This document shows, one piece after another, positions 43,288-54,477 of a DNA stretch of 64,000 bases; position 1 is the stretch's first letter, and each line of letters begins with the position of its first letter. This DNA comes from Viola odorata. Its lineage: Eukaryota; Streptophyta; Magnoliopsida; Malpighiales; Violaceae. The translations under genes were made by a program, and so were the position numbers. The stretch is from positions 33,131,523 through 33,195,522 of the forward strand of contig OY829543.1 of the NCBI GenBank assembly GCA_963691705.1, in the 5' to 3' direction. The notes under the pieces were generated by a model, which was given only the letters and a program-made list of their open reading frames with translations, was not told the origin of the DNA and ran no database searches.

Positions 43288-43315
43288 CCACTGGACCGGA
43301 ACGCCAAACGCATAC
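43288..43315 (-). repeat. Harb1 right terminal inverted repeat
   Basis: Reverse complement begins GTATGCGTTTGGCGTTCCGG. It shares GTTTGGCGTTCCGGT with the left end and is followed by TAA (43316-43318). Confidence 0.88.
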
Positions 43316-43318
43316 TAA

Positions 43319-43798
43319 ATAGGACTAGCCAGCAAAGGTTTGAATTGGAGGTAATCTTTTAATTTCTCGAACAACTATTGGCAATCGCATGTCCATCCAA
43401 ATGACTTTCTTTCTAATGACTTTAAAGAACGGAAGACATTTCTCTCCAAGTTTAGAAATGAAACTGCTCAAGGTGATTTTTCTGCTTGTAAGTTGTTGGA
43501 TCTCTTTCTTACTTTGTAGGGCACGCATGTCATGAATGGCCAGAATCTTGGCAAGGTTGGGTTATATTCTTTTACTGCTCACAATGTAGCCTAGAAATTT
43601 CCCCTTTTGGAATGCAAATGAACACTTCTTTGGATTAAGCTTCATTTGATACCGTTTCATGACAGTGAACACTTCTGCTAAATCAAGCAAATATTATTCG
43701 AACGAATGACTCTTTACTAGGATGTCGTCAACATATACCTCGATGTTCCTTCCAATAAGTTCCTTGAACATCATGTTCATTAATCGTTGATAAGTGCC
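43319..43798 (-). pseudogene. G1 reverse transcriptase part, between Harb1 and Chr1
   Basis: From 43798 down: TYQRLMNMMFKELIGRN, YVDDILVKS (about 43735), the FAFQKGKFLG-like segment, SKLGEKCLPFFKVIRKK, then a LKDYLQFKPLLASP segment ending at the TAA of Harb1. The next residues of the same frame (KENLYLYLG) are at 4704 on the other side of Harb1. Frameshifts and stops are present. The upstream part of the domain is cut by the Chr1 LTR at 43799. Confidence 0.88.
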
Positions 43799-44571
43799 TG
43801 ATACGAGCACGACCCGAGACGGTTGGCTGACTTGTGTGCACGCCAACATGCTCACTCTCGAACCTCTACGGACATTCCCCACGAGCCATGGAAGAGCCTC
43901 TCCGAAAGCCCAAGTCTCAGTTTCTGGCGGCATACCGACTCATCCCTAGTGCCATAGCGCTAGCTTCGACCAAGATGCATTTTGGTGCAAGCGTCTCTGG
44001 CGGCATAACGCCTCCCCCCTAGCGTTATGTCGTTAGCTTCTACGTGGAGAGGGTTCCGGAGCAGCGAGCCTAGTGGCATATCGCCAGACTCCTTTTGTGA
44101 CTTATCCATGTCCTCTTCAAGCCAACGACGAGGTGTTTCAAGCCCCTTTGTCCAAGGGTGATTTAGGGTTTTTCCCTATGTAAATAGCCTCCCTATAAAT
44201 AGGCTTAAACCTACTCTTTTATGCTTGTCTTTGAACTTGTGAGCATTCTCCTTCTTAGACCAATTTTAGGGCTAGTTAACTTAGGGTTCCTAGAACCAAA
44301 ACACTTATCAATTCTGCAAATTCAAGTAGGTTTCACAATTAGAGAGTGAAAGGGTTGAGTTTGCAAATTTGAGATCCTTTCAATCACCTATTTAGTTTAT
44401 CATCAAAACATCTTGTACCTTTCTTCCATATAATCCGCTGCAACTTACTCCATCTTTTCCCTCATCCAATCCATCCATCAACATCACCATTCGTCCATCA
44501 TCAAGTCATCATTCAACCTCCCAAAGAGGACTAGGTCCATGCACGCCTTAAGTGAAACCGGGATCATACCA
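43799..44571 (+). repeat. Chr1 5' LTR
   Basis: TGATACGAGC to ATCATACCA, 773 bp, with TATAAATA near 44192 and the primer region two bases after its end. Candidate duplication GTGCC (43794-43798) cannot be tested because the right end is gone. Two copies of a GGCATA-CCCTAGYG-GCTAGC motif lie at about 43926 and 43998. Confidence 0.85.
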
Positions 44572-44573
44572 TG

Positions 44574-44585
44574 TGGTAGTAGAGC
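44574..44585 (+). other. Chr1 primer-binding site, tRNA-Met-like
   Basis: TGGTAGTAGAGC, two bases after the LTR. It resembles the TGGTATCAGAGC primer site complementary to initiator tRNA-Met used by many plant gypsy and copia elements. Confidence 0.7.
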
Positions 44586-45827
44586 AAAGGTTGTCCTCTA
44601 GGTTGGTAATCTCATATTTTTTATCATTTTTGTGGTCAAAATCATCTCCCCCCACGTCCTTTTCATTTTTGAGTTTTTGGAAATTTTTGATTTTGGGCAA
44701 AAAAAAATCATCTTTTTGTGTTTTGATCTTGCTTGAACCAAAAATCTGGTCAAGTTGGTGTTTAAATTCTTCATCAAGCTTCAAATCTTCATCTCCTACC
44801 TCCAAAAACGTTCATGTGTTCTTCATGTCCTTCATGGCCTTCAAGTTTTCTTATTTTTGCATGAACAAGGAGACAAGTGTGTAAGTGGTCCAACCTTGTT
44901 TGTTTGTGCAGCTGTCTTGCATTACCTCCTAGCCTCCAAATCTGTCCACATCTCACATTCTCCACCTAGTATTTCTTTTAGCATCATCCTAGGATATTCC
45001 TTTAGATATTTGAGGCAAACTTGCTCAGCACACACCTACCACAATCACTTGCCACATCACTACACAATCACTTGTCACATCAGCACTTTGCCACCTCATC
45101 AATTTTTGGCATTTAGTGAAAACATTTCTCTTGTTTTAAACTACTTGTCACACACTTTTAGAATTGAAATACTTGTCATCCATACTTTTCTTGAGAACTC
45201 TTGCACTCATTAAAAAAACAAAAAAACAAAAGAAGCAAGGAACAGCTAGAAAAGAGACTAGAGGCATAGCGCCTCACCCTTAGCGCTATACCGCTAGCCT
45301 CGGCTGGGAACACCTTCGACTTAAAAAAAAAAAAAAAAAAAACAAAGAGTGAGTCAAAAGCCAAGAGTTCCATTGTGTGTGATCATTAATGTGTGTATTT
45401 AGTCTATACTAAGGTGCATTTGAAGTGATTGCATTTTCGGTTTCAAAATTTCTTTTCTCCTTCCTTAAACACATTCTCTTATTTGTGTCTTTCTTTATTT
45501 TGAGTCTTATTTTTTCTTCTTTGTTTCCCTACATCACCTTTCTAATCCAAGTCTATTAGTGCTCATTTGTCTAGCATCTTGCATTTGATCACTAGTTGGC
45601 TTTCTTTACCTTTCTTTCTAGCTCTTGTTTTCATTGTCTTCCTTATGCCTTCTTAATTCTTAGAGTCTTTGCTAGCTTCAGAGTTGGTTTATACTTGGAC
45701 AATTTGAGAGGGTAAGGTGGTGAGCTTATTAGAGTGATTGGGCGAAACACGAGAGAAACACGTGACGAAGGGACTAACCCTTTATTTATACCACTTGCGT
45801 TTGTTCATTTTGCAGGAACTTTTCTCT
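44586..45827 (+). other. Chr1 leader
   Basis: Long non-coding leader before gag. It has a third copy of the LTR motif (TAGCGCCTCACCC then TAGCGCTATACCGCTAGC, 45266-45299), an A run at 45322-45341, and TTTTGCAG (45807-45814), a good splice acceptor just before the gag start. Confidence 0.6.
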
Positions 45828-47480
45828 ATGTCTAACCAAGACATACCCTCGAGTGATGGCTCCGATGAGTCCTCCACACTCAATCCCGCTATGGCATCTC
45901 TAATGGTTCAAGTGGCTGATATGCAACGCCACATTGTGCAACAAGAGCAAGCCAATAAAGACATCTTGGCTGCCCTTGCTGCCTTGACGGCAAAGGTTTC
46001 TACACCCTCACCCCCACCCCAAAATTATCCACCAACAACACACTGTCCACCCACCCAACACTACCACCAAACCACATAGCCAAATGACCCTCAAAGCCTT
46101 GAGTATTATGGTTTGCCACGCACGAGTGTGTATGTCTAAGGTGGGAGAGCCTCAAGCCACCATAGTAATGAAGAGGAAGTACAAGGCATTCCTTCGCACC
46201 ATAGTGCTCCACCGATGCTTGATCACAACCGTAGCACTATTCTTATGGATCACAATGGTGTAGCATTTTCCCGTGAGCCTAGCTACCCCCAAGTACCAAT
46301 CCCTCCACCTGTTACACACTCATTCGAGCCAAGACAACCTTATTTCCACAACCCCCGCCCGTTAGCCCCACCATATGTACCTAGACAACCACACATCCCA
46401 ACACAACACCAAATAGCAAACCATCTCACCGTTCCCCTACACCGAGCCAATGCTTATGTGCCTCCGGTGTATGAGAGGCAAAGGCCACCCCCACCCCCAC
46501 CCCCACCCCAACCTCCTTTCTATGAGCATGCCAATGGAGATCACCGCTTTGAGTATGAAGAGCATTTTGAGCTAAGGGGCCGCTAGCACCATGAAGAGAG
46601 TGGATAGCAACCTCTCTAATCTTAAGATCTCTATTCCTACATTTGAGGGTAAGGATGACCCGAATGCTTATTATGAGTGGGAGGGCAAAGTTGATAGAAT
46701 CTTTCCTTGCTATAACTATGCCGAAGAGAAGAAGGTCAAGGTTGCTATTGTAGAATTTGCGGGAATGGCTACCCAATGGTGGGATAGAGTGGTAGCCAAT
46801 AGGCGGATTGAAGGGATTCCACCCGTGGCAACTTGGGAGGAATTAAAGTATGAGATGAGCAGGAGATTTGTGCCAAGTTACCACATACAGGATCTTCACC
46901 AAAGGTTGCAATGTTTGTGTGAGTGACTACTTCCATGAAATGCAAACATGTCTTATGCGTGCCAACGTGACAGAAAGTGTGGAGGCTATAATGGCTAGAT
47001 TTATGGGCGGATTGCATAAAGATATAGCATACCAGCTGGACTTCTAAACGTACAACACCTTGGATGACATGTTCCACTTAGCCTTGAAAATTGAGAGGCA
47101 AGTCAATTCTAAACCGAGATTTCCTTTCAATTCTTCTTCTACTCAAGTCAAGCCTTCGTAGCAATCCTCTTCCTTTAACCCCAAACAAAACCTAGACACC
47201 AAAAAGCCTACATTCACACCTAAACCAAACACGTACCCAAATTCCAAACCCCAAACAACCACTACACCAAAACCTACCCCAAGCACAACCTCAAACACCC
47301 GTACCCTTACTAGAACCATTGAGTGTTTCAAATGTGGTTGTAAAGGGCACATGAGGGTCGAATGCCCTAATAGGAGGAGTATGGTGTTGCGTGATAGTGG
47401 GGAAGTAGTGAGTGAGGATGAAGAAGAGGCTTTGAGCCGAGGAGAGGAGTCGGTTGATGTGTGTGATGATGTTGATGATG
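45828..47480 (+). pseudogene. Chr1 gag (broken)
   Basis: Starts MSNQDIPSSDGSDE. A helical, Gln-rich N-terminus and a Pro/His-rich spacer are followed by the gag core (LKISIPTFEGKDDPNAYYEW near 46624, QWWDRVVANRR near 46776, YEMSRRFVPSYH near 46848) and a true CCHC knuckle, CFKCGCKGHMRVEC (47324-47365). An acidic tail ends near 47480. Stops and shifts lie at 46077, 46584, 46924, 47045 and 47158. The pattern fits non-Tat Ty3/gypsy elements such as chromoviruses, but no chromodomain region survives to decide. Confidence 0.82.
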
Positions 47481-47518
47481 GATAAGACTACGCTTGTGTT
47501 GAGGTACCCCATTGTTTA

Positions 47519-48031
47519 GTGGTATGTAGGAGTTTGAGTATCAAAGCAAAGAAAGATTCAGCTCTAGAACAAAGGGAAAATTTATTTCACACCCGCACCC
47601 GCGGTATTTCCAATGGTATGACGATTTTTATCATTATTGATAATGGTAGTTGTGCGGATGTAGCTAGTTCTCTTCTTGTTCATTGTTTGGCCTTGACCAC
47701 CACTAGACACCCTCACCCGTATGTCCTCAATTGGTTTAATGATGGGAGCTCCATCAAGGTTACACGACAAGTTCTTGTTCCCTTCAAGATCGGTGCATAT
47801 GTGGATGAAAGAATTTGTGATGTTGCTCCCATGGATTCTAGCCACCTCCTTCTTGGACGGCCTTGGCCATTAGATAGAAGAGCCATCCATGATGGTTTTC
47901 GCAACACTTACAAGCTAGAACATCTCGGCAACAAATTTATTATTCCTCCTTTGCCTCCACATCATGTTTATGAGGACCAACTTAAGTTGGAGAAAGCTTG
48001 TGCCACTTTTGATATTACTACAAAGCTTTAA
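47519..48031 (+). pseudogene. Chr1 protease, 3' truncated
   Basis: Aspartic protease with IIDNGSCADVASSLLVH (about 47635) and HLLLGRPWPLDRR (about 47845). DNG stands where DxG is usual. The frame is open to the TAA at 48029-48031, and reverse transcriptase, RNase H and integrase are absent: sequence similarity to an element ends near 48160, where RepA begins. Confidence 0.8.
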
Positions 48032-48159
48032 AAAAAAAGATGAGTGGTGTGGAGTGAAGAAAGTAAGTAGTGAGAATGAGGAAAAGAGCGGGCATGAAAA
48101 AAGAGAGCATGCACCGAGTGGAGTGAAAAATGTGAGTTGTGTGCATGAGGAAAACAACA

Positions 48160-49940
48160 TGTGATGTCGAGGACATGATCAAATAATTACAACTTATCAC
48201 ATGCAACAAAAAAGGATTGAAGACAGTGGCAAGAGGTTCGATCCACAGAGAATGGTGAAGACATACACTAGACAAGACCAGATATAAAATGAAACAATAA
48301 AAGAAACAATGGGGGGTTTGGTTGGTTAATCTAGTTAACCAAGATAGAGATGGTTACTAACAAGACAATTAATAAAAATAGAAATCAAAGGCACGAAAGT
48401 AAAACACAATCAGGGGCAAGACATGCAAACAGAAATCAAGGGCACGACATGCAAACATAAATCAAATAAAGAAATAAAGTCAAAAGAGAAGAAATTAAAG
48501 AAATAAAATCAGAAGAGAAGAGATCTTAGCAAAGGACATTCTCGGGTTGCGTCGAGGGCATGATAATCATTGGCGCAGAAATATTCTATTCCTATTTCAT
48601 AGACATGCTATAGGGGCCATGTTTCCACGTAGGCCCCCTACTTACCTTCTTAGATAAAAGCTACCCCCCGTTTCCACATATGAGGTGGCCTTGACGTTTC
48701 GCCGTCCTCCCAGGCACAAATGTGGGGAAGCACTACTCAAAATGCCCATGAAATGGAGGTAAGACATATCTAGGGTGTGACATCTCAGTGTGTCAAGCTC
48801 GCATCACATACCCTAAACGACCATTTACCCCTAGACGAAAGACCTCTTGCGATGTCCCCACTAGGTGTCTACTCTAACTCAAGGATTCACATCAGTTATA
48901 ACCAAGAGAATGACAATAATCATCTAGCTCTAGATATTAGCTGGACAGACTACTAATCTTGCCTTAGACGAATTAACAAGAAACTGACAAACAATCGAAT
49001 ACAACAATAAGAATATACTAAACACGTTTAGGCCTCTTAACTACCCATGCAACCCTCAAAATACCTCTGCTAAGAAGAGAGAATCTAGCTACTCATACCA
49101 CAAAATAAATAAACAAAATAGGAAAAGAAAGATTGCATAAAAGAAGAAGAACAAGAAGAATAAAACTATTAAAATGTTACCGGTCGGAGCAAAGCTCCGG
49201 TTAAATACAGTGGCTGCTGGATGAAGATGCCTCAGCCACCACCCAAAAGAGGGAGGAGAGAAAAGGAGGAGGCTCCCAAAAGAAGAAAGTGGAAAAATAT
49301 TTACAAGACGGTCTAAACCCTAAAAACTATAGGTTTATACAGTGTCCAACCCACAAGGAGACAAATTCCAGCTAAGGGACTACAAAAAGACAAATTCCAG
49401 CTAAAGCGAGAGAGTGACAGCACATGGAGCATGCTCCTTGGTCCAAAAGGGGATATTCTTAGAATATTCCAGGAGGAATCTGCATGGAATCCCATGCGGA
49501 TCTTTGGGAATCGAGGAATCTGCATGGAATCTCATGCGGATCTTTGGGAATCTTTCTCAACTGATGCAGAAGCGTCGCGGGCACGAGACTGCTCACTGGT
49601 CTGGTTAGCATCACGGGCACGACGACTAAAGAGAATATTCTTGCGGATCTGCGCGGAGCCTTCTAGAAGACATCAGAGGTGACACATGGGATCACGGCAA
49701 CGAGGACACGTGGAAAAACATTTTTGGTCTGTCCAGGGCTCGATGAGGGAAACCATGGCAAGGCCTCGACGACAAAGTTGGTGTCTTGCCCTCGATGTCA
49801 GTCTTGAAGCTTGAAATCCCAAGAATTACTTCAAAAATGCATCTTTTCGCTCTTTTTCTCCTTTTGGCGTTGATCTGCAATAAAGATGGAAATATGGGTC
49901 AAATAGCAGAATCATGCCCCCGAAAAGGCTAGAAAAGAGG
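48160..49940 (-). repeat. RepA repeat copy 2
   Basis: Starts TGTGATGTCGAGGACATG. It shares with copy 1 the GGTTCGATCCACAGAGAATG start (48234), the mid landmarks and a minus-strand TATA-like word near 49196. A 39-bp direct duplication (GAGGAATCTGCATGG at 49472 and 49511) lies in the right half. CTCGAGG/CCTCGACG words recur. No coding motif found. Confidence 0.5.
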
Positions 49941-52348
49941 TGTCGCACCCCCTTTTTCATTGAAAATGAGTATAGGTTCGGGACAGATGCTAAGCATAAA
50001 TGGATGCCTCGTATAATGCAAATGAAGTCGCCACCCTATTTATTTTCTAGGTTTAGGGAACCTAATGTGATGGCATAAAATAAAAAAACTAAGGCACAAT
50101 TGGTCTAAACCAAAGAACGAAGGTTCGAGGTCATATTATGGACTCGGGAAGGTGTTAGGCACCTGAGTCACATCCTTAAAAAGGTTACCGGTAAAAGGGT
50201 GTTTGGAAAATAATTTTTAATACAAAAAATGAATAAACTATCGCAGCATGTCAACCAATCCCGCGCACGGAAACAAGCCACTTTCCAATCATTTACAAAG
50301 TAAACGATCGTAGAGCGTCGACCGAAATCCTGTTACGAAAATTGGGCTACTTTTCGATAATTCAAACATTTTTCACAAGTGATTTGGGCCCTTAGAGGTA
50401 TTCATCGCTTTAATAATTTTGTTATTTCTTATCGGGACTGTTTACTAAAGCGAGCGCCCTCTTTATCATCATCGGGCCATGCATGATTAATTAATACGTT
50501 ATTCTACCATGGATAAAACTAACATATTACCAATTTAATGAATGCAAATAACCGTGTGGGATCGAAGCCACCATGCTCATGTATCAACGCATAACAATTA
50601 ATTTCATGGCATAAAAAGTGAGTCTTTTAAACAAGTTGTGCATGTGGGTATTTTCAACGATTTTTAAAAGTCATGGATACGAATGTACGAGTTCTAGTTT
50701 AATATTTCTAAATAAACAACCATACGAATAATATTTGAGGAAAATATCGAATAAAATAAAAGAGGGGTAGAAAGTGTACTTGCGTTGCGTGAACTGAAAT
50801 TTTACCCTATAAAGTGAGAGTGTTAGTAATAGTTTGAAAAATAATAAATAATAATAAAAGCGCATACGAACCTTTAATTGATTTCTAACAACCGAGCAAT
50901 TAATTAAATACGCATAGCAAACAAGTAAACATATTATTTCATTTCATTGCATACGAATAATTTACGACAATTAGTCATGGCATAAATTACAAAAATAGCA
51001 TACGAACATTTCATACGATTTAAACATGGCATAATTACGAAAAAAGAGCATACGAACATTTCATACGATTTAAACATGGCATAATTATGAAAAAGAGCAT
51101 ATGAATTATTAATTAAATACGGCATACAAGTTATTAATTAAATATGGCATACGAGTTATATCGTTAAATAAACACGAAAATAAAATGACTCGAACAATTG
51201 ACGAAACTTCAATGGGTTGGGCCCATACATGCTGAAATTAATTAAAAGGAGACAGATGGGCTTGGCCAAGCCAAAGCCCATCACTTAAAAAAAAGAAAGA
51301 AAATGAGCTTGGCTAAGCCAAGGCCCGTCACCTTTCCTTTCTTCTTTCCCGCGCCAAAAAACCCATCTCCTCACTTCATCCCCTTCCTTGCGTCGCCGGC
51401 GCCATGGCCGGCGACCAAGGAAGCTTCAATCCGGCTAAATGGCCGGATTTCAATCCCCAAAACAGCCCCAATAATTCCCTCTACCCCACAGTGATAAAAC
51501 CCAACAAAAATAGTAAGTATAAACCAAGTAAAAATCAACAAACGCAAGTTGCATTTTTTACATGAAATGGGCAATTTGATTCGACCAAAACAGTGAGCAA
51601 ATAATTAAATTGAAAGCATGCAAATTATCTTAAGATTGAGCATCAAATCACGGGATTAAAACAAGCAAACGATTTGCAAATGAAGACAAGAAACAATTAA
51701 TGAAAATAATGCAGTAAAAATGAAAATGGAATAAATAAATTAAAGCGTGTAACTAGTGCTTTGCTTACTATTTTTTTCGGAAGGGGTTGAGAGTGCGTCA
51801 ACTCGTGTCTTTTAAGGGTGAAGAGCAAGGCTATTTATAGGGGATTGCCGCGAGGAGTATGTGCTGAAACGGGTGCGCGTGGGCGTACGGCGAGTGGAAA
51901 AGGAGCAGTGTCCGGAGTGGTGAGCAAGTTTGGGTATGTGGCTGGGTGATGAGCAAGCTTCAGCTGAAGTGAAAGGAAGCGATCGGTCTAGGCGGGAGGT
52001 GATGAGAAAATGATTTAATGGTCTTAATGGGTGATGGTAAGGGTTGAAAGGAGAGAATGAACCATTGATCTTGCATACTTTGAGTCAAAGTATGTTGATC
52101 CAATGGTTGTGATCAAAGTGAGTGAAAAAATGCTTAATGTTTAAATAATTGGTTTGAACTATCAGTACAAGAAATCTCGTAAAAACTGATAATAAATTCA
52201 AACGAAAATGACTACGACGTGTAATAAAATACAAGGAACAAAATGACGCGAACGAAAATTCGAACTCAACTCCCTAAATAGAAATATTTTAACTAAAGTC
52301 TAAAAGGCTCATTCGGGCCTAATAGGGGTCTGGCTACAAACCGATAAT
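49941..52348 (+). repeat. RepB repeat copy 2, interrupted by G6 at its right end
   Basis: Begins TGTCGCACCCCC, the inverted counterpart of 1-485. Further right, similarity to copy 1 is outside the window. Contained features: two or three copies of an about 51-bp unit with GCATACGAACATTTCATACG (50999-51110), a duplicated CTTGGCYAAGCCAARGCCC segment (51259 and 51307), a minus-strand TATA (CTATTTATAG, 51831-51840) and a 155-bp tandem unit from 52188. This could be a long minus-strand LTR; family unknown. Confidence 0.5.
52188..52348 (+). repeat. 155-bp tandem unit, left of G6
   Basis: The unit starts GATAATAAAT at 52188 and restarts at 52343, where G6 is inserted. The array continues at 59730 with a shortened unit and at 59828 with another, so G6 landed in a tandem array. 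Confidence 0.8.
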
Positions 52349-52901
52349 CGATAACAATTAAGACAATCCTAAGGGCATTTCTGTAATTATGACCTCTGCC
52401 GAGGACGGAATCCTATAGCCCTATCGGACATCTAAGCTATCGCCGCTAGACTATGAGGTGTTTTCTGGGATGGTCGACATTTGCGGGGGGGAGGTCTCAC
52501 GCGTATCTACACGCACGGCATCATCCCATCCTAGAGCAGCCACGGCATCCTCCTCGGAGTTATCGCCCTCGGCACCCTCCTCGGAGGTATCACCCGTGAC
52601 GTCAGACCCAGGTATCACCCATGACGTCATAACAGAGCGTTATCTTTCCGAGCTATCGCCTTTCTTGCCCAGATATCGCCCCCAGCGGCCTATAAATACT
52701 CCCTCATTTTAAAACATCAAGTAAGCCTAAGACTGCCTTCTAGAACCTCTGCTATTTTTTGAACCGCTTACTGACTTAAGCATCGGAGTGTCTAAGCCGG
52801 AGCCCCCCTCCGGCGCTTTGCAGGTGTGTCCGACACCAGCTATAGAGACTCTGACCTACAATATTCATCGTCCCGATTGTCTGAAAACTCGAATCATATC
52901 A
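52349..52901 (+). repeat. G6 5' LTR
   Basis: CGATAAC (family TGATAAC with one change) to CATATCA, 553 bp. TGACGTCA boxes at 52597 and 52622, TATCGCC words at 52439, 52561, 52654 and 52674, TATAAATA near 52691 and the hairpin at 52796-52814. Confidence 0.92.
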
Positions 52902-52903
52902 AA

Positions 52904-52922
52904 TTAGTGCTTTCATTGAGAG
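52904..52922 (+). other. G6 primer-binding region
   Basis: TTAGTGCTTTCATTGAGAG, the family primer word with one G-to-A change, just after the LTR. Confidence 0.75.
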
Positions 52923-52988
52923 ACTTGGTCCATTAAGTGAGCGTCCTTAATAGCCAAGCTCTGTTTTACCCGGAGATCAGAACGATCA

Positions 52989-54470
52989 TGACTTCTGAGT
53001 CAGAGCAGGCGCGACCCTCATCCTCTAATATTCGTTTTCGATTCGTAGACAGTTATTCCCTTTTGCTACTGCTGATCTTTCTGTGACAACGCAACAAATC
53101 ACTCTGGAATCCCCGGATCTTTCGGCCAGGTCGGGAGGGGAAGCCTCCTCCTCTCAGACGATCATTTCGTTATCCCAGATGGCGGGATCCAGCTTTTCTA
53201 CTCCTCCTCCGAGGGCATTTGTGTTGAACAGTACAGATCACCCTTTTGCGAGTGAAATAGAGACCCTTCGTTCTCGATTGGAATATTTGACTAAAATGGC
53301 TGCAAGAATCACACCTGATGTTTCTGGGTCGAGCGTCCCTCCCCGTGTCATGTTCACGCCATCTATTGTCACCGAGCGGCCCTTGTCACCGTCGTTACAG
53401 GGGAACCTCCATCCGACTTTGCCTACAACAGATACCCCGATTAGTTTTGTGCAACTCACTCAAGGACGAGTGGAGCCTTGTGTGCCACAGGTGCCACAAG
53501 TTCCCATCCCTCAGGAGGATCGGTACCTCGATGAGGTCAGAAACCGTTGGGACGGTCGAAGGGAAGGAGTGAATAGAGGTTTATCTCCCTAGTACAGTGA
53601 AATATCCAATAGCAGAAGATATCGAACTCATTCGCCCAGGAGCCGCAGCCAGTCTCCTAGGCGGCATCTTACGCCAGATCGGCGGAATCGGAGGCGTCAC
53701 GCTGAAATATCTCCCCCGCGCCACGCGCGTGAAATCCTTGATGACACATCGGGTCACCCATTGAGCCATCGTATAAGGCTCCATAGGGTCAGCCGACATG
53801 TGAAGCTTCCCACTGAGATTTATGACGGCACCAGAGATCCCATTTCCCACGTCAATAAGGTGAAAGATTTTGTTCAATTTCAGACTCACAGTGATGCGGT
53901 GTTATGTCAAATATTTGTTATGACATTATCAGGAGTCGAGCATCTCTGGTTCGAGGGCCTTCCTGGCGGGTCTATTAGTAACTTCTCACAATTGGAATCT
54001 AAGTTCCGGTGCAGATTCAGTACAGCGATTCCAATCAGGAAATCCGCTACCGCGTTATTTGACATACGTCGAAGGCCTCAGGAAACTTTGAAAGAATTTC
54101 TCAGTCGATTCAATCTGGAAATGTCACAAACGCCGGGCGTTACTATTGATTTCGCTATAGAAGCCTTGAAACGGAACTGCCGTTATGGTAAATTGAAAGA
54201 TGCACTGATGGTGGACCCTCCAGCGACTTTAGACGCGTTAAGACTTAAAGCCCATAATTACGTGAAGATGGAAGAAGAGGAAAACAGAGATAGAGCCTAT
54301 AACATGCCGCCTGAGGCGCCTCTAATTCCTAACGCTCCTGCAATTACCCTTCTCAGAAGAGGACGAAAAAGGCGTTGTCTATCCGTACAATGACGCATTA
54401 GTGGTTACGCCCATCATCGCCAGTCACGGAATCAGAAGAACTCTTGTTGATCGCATGATATAAGCATCCT
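52989..54470 (+). pseudogene. G6 gag (knuckle region deleted)
   Basis: Start MTSESEQARPSSS with a frameshift near 53045. The Arg/Ser-rich block (YRTHSPRS) and the gag core (DPISHVNKVKDFVQFQTH, LWFEGLPGGS) are present, with a TAG at 53590-53592. After NMPPEAPLIPNAPA (about 54340) about 170 residues that in G5 hold the knuckle CKFH...GH....C are missing, and sequence from the later protease region follows twice as a 104-bp duplication (54348-54451 and 54488-54591). Confidence 0.88.
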
Positions 54471-54477
54471 AGATCGC

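Larger units (their letters stand above)
4708..43315 (-). mobile_element. Harb1: PIF/Harbinger transposon enclosing nested retrotransposons
   Basis: The left end (4708) and the reverse complement of the right end (43315) share GTTTGGCGTTCCGGT within an imperfect terminal inverted repeat, and both ends abut TAA (4705-4707 and 43316-43318), the 3-bp duplication typical of PIF/Harbinger. The flanks belong to one G1 pol; removing the interval plus one TAA keeps the G1 reading frame, with a single TAG at the join. Its own content is about 110 bp at the left and about 4.7 kb at the right (transposase and Myb/SANT-like gene, minus strand). The intervening 33.8 kb is later retrotransposon insertion. 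Confidence 0.88.

Noticed and set aside
4708..43315. hAT transposon as the identity of Harb1
   Set aside because: The flanking duplication is 3 bp (TAA), not 8 bp, and the transposase has Harbinger-type DDE motifs and a Myb/SANT-like partner.
46426..46776. Minus-strand frame over the Chr1 gag spacer
   Set aside because: Shadow of the Pro/His-rich coding strand, no homologous frame elsewhere.
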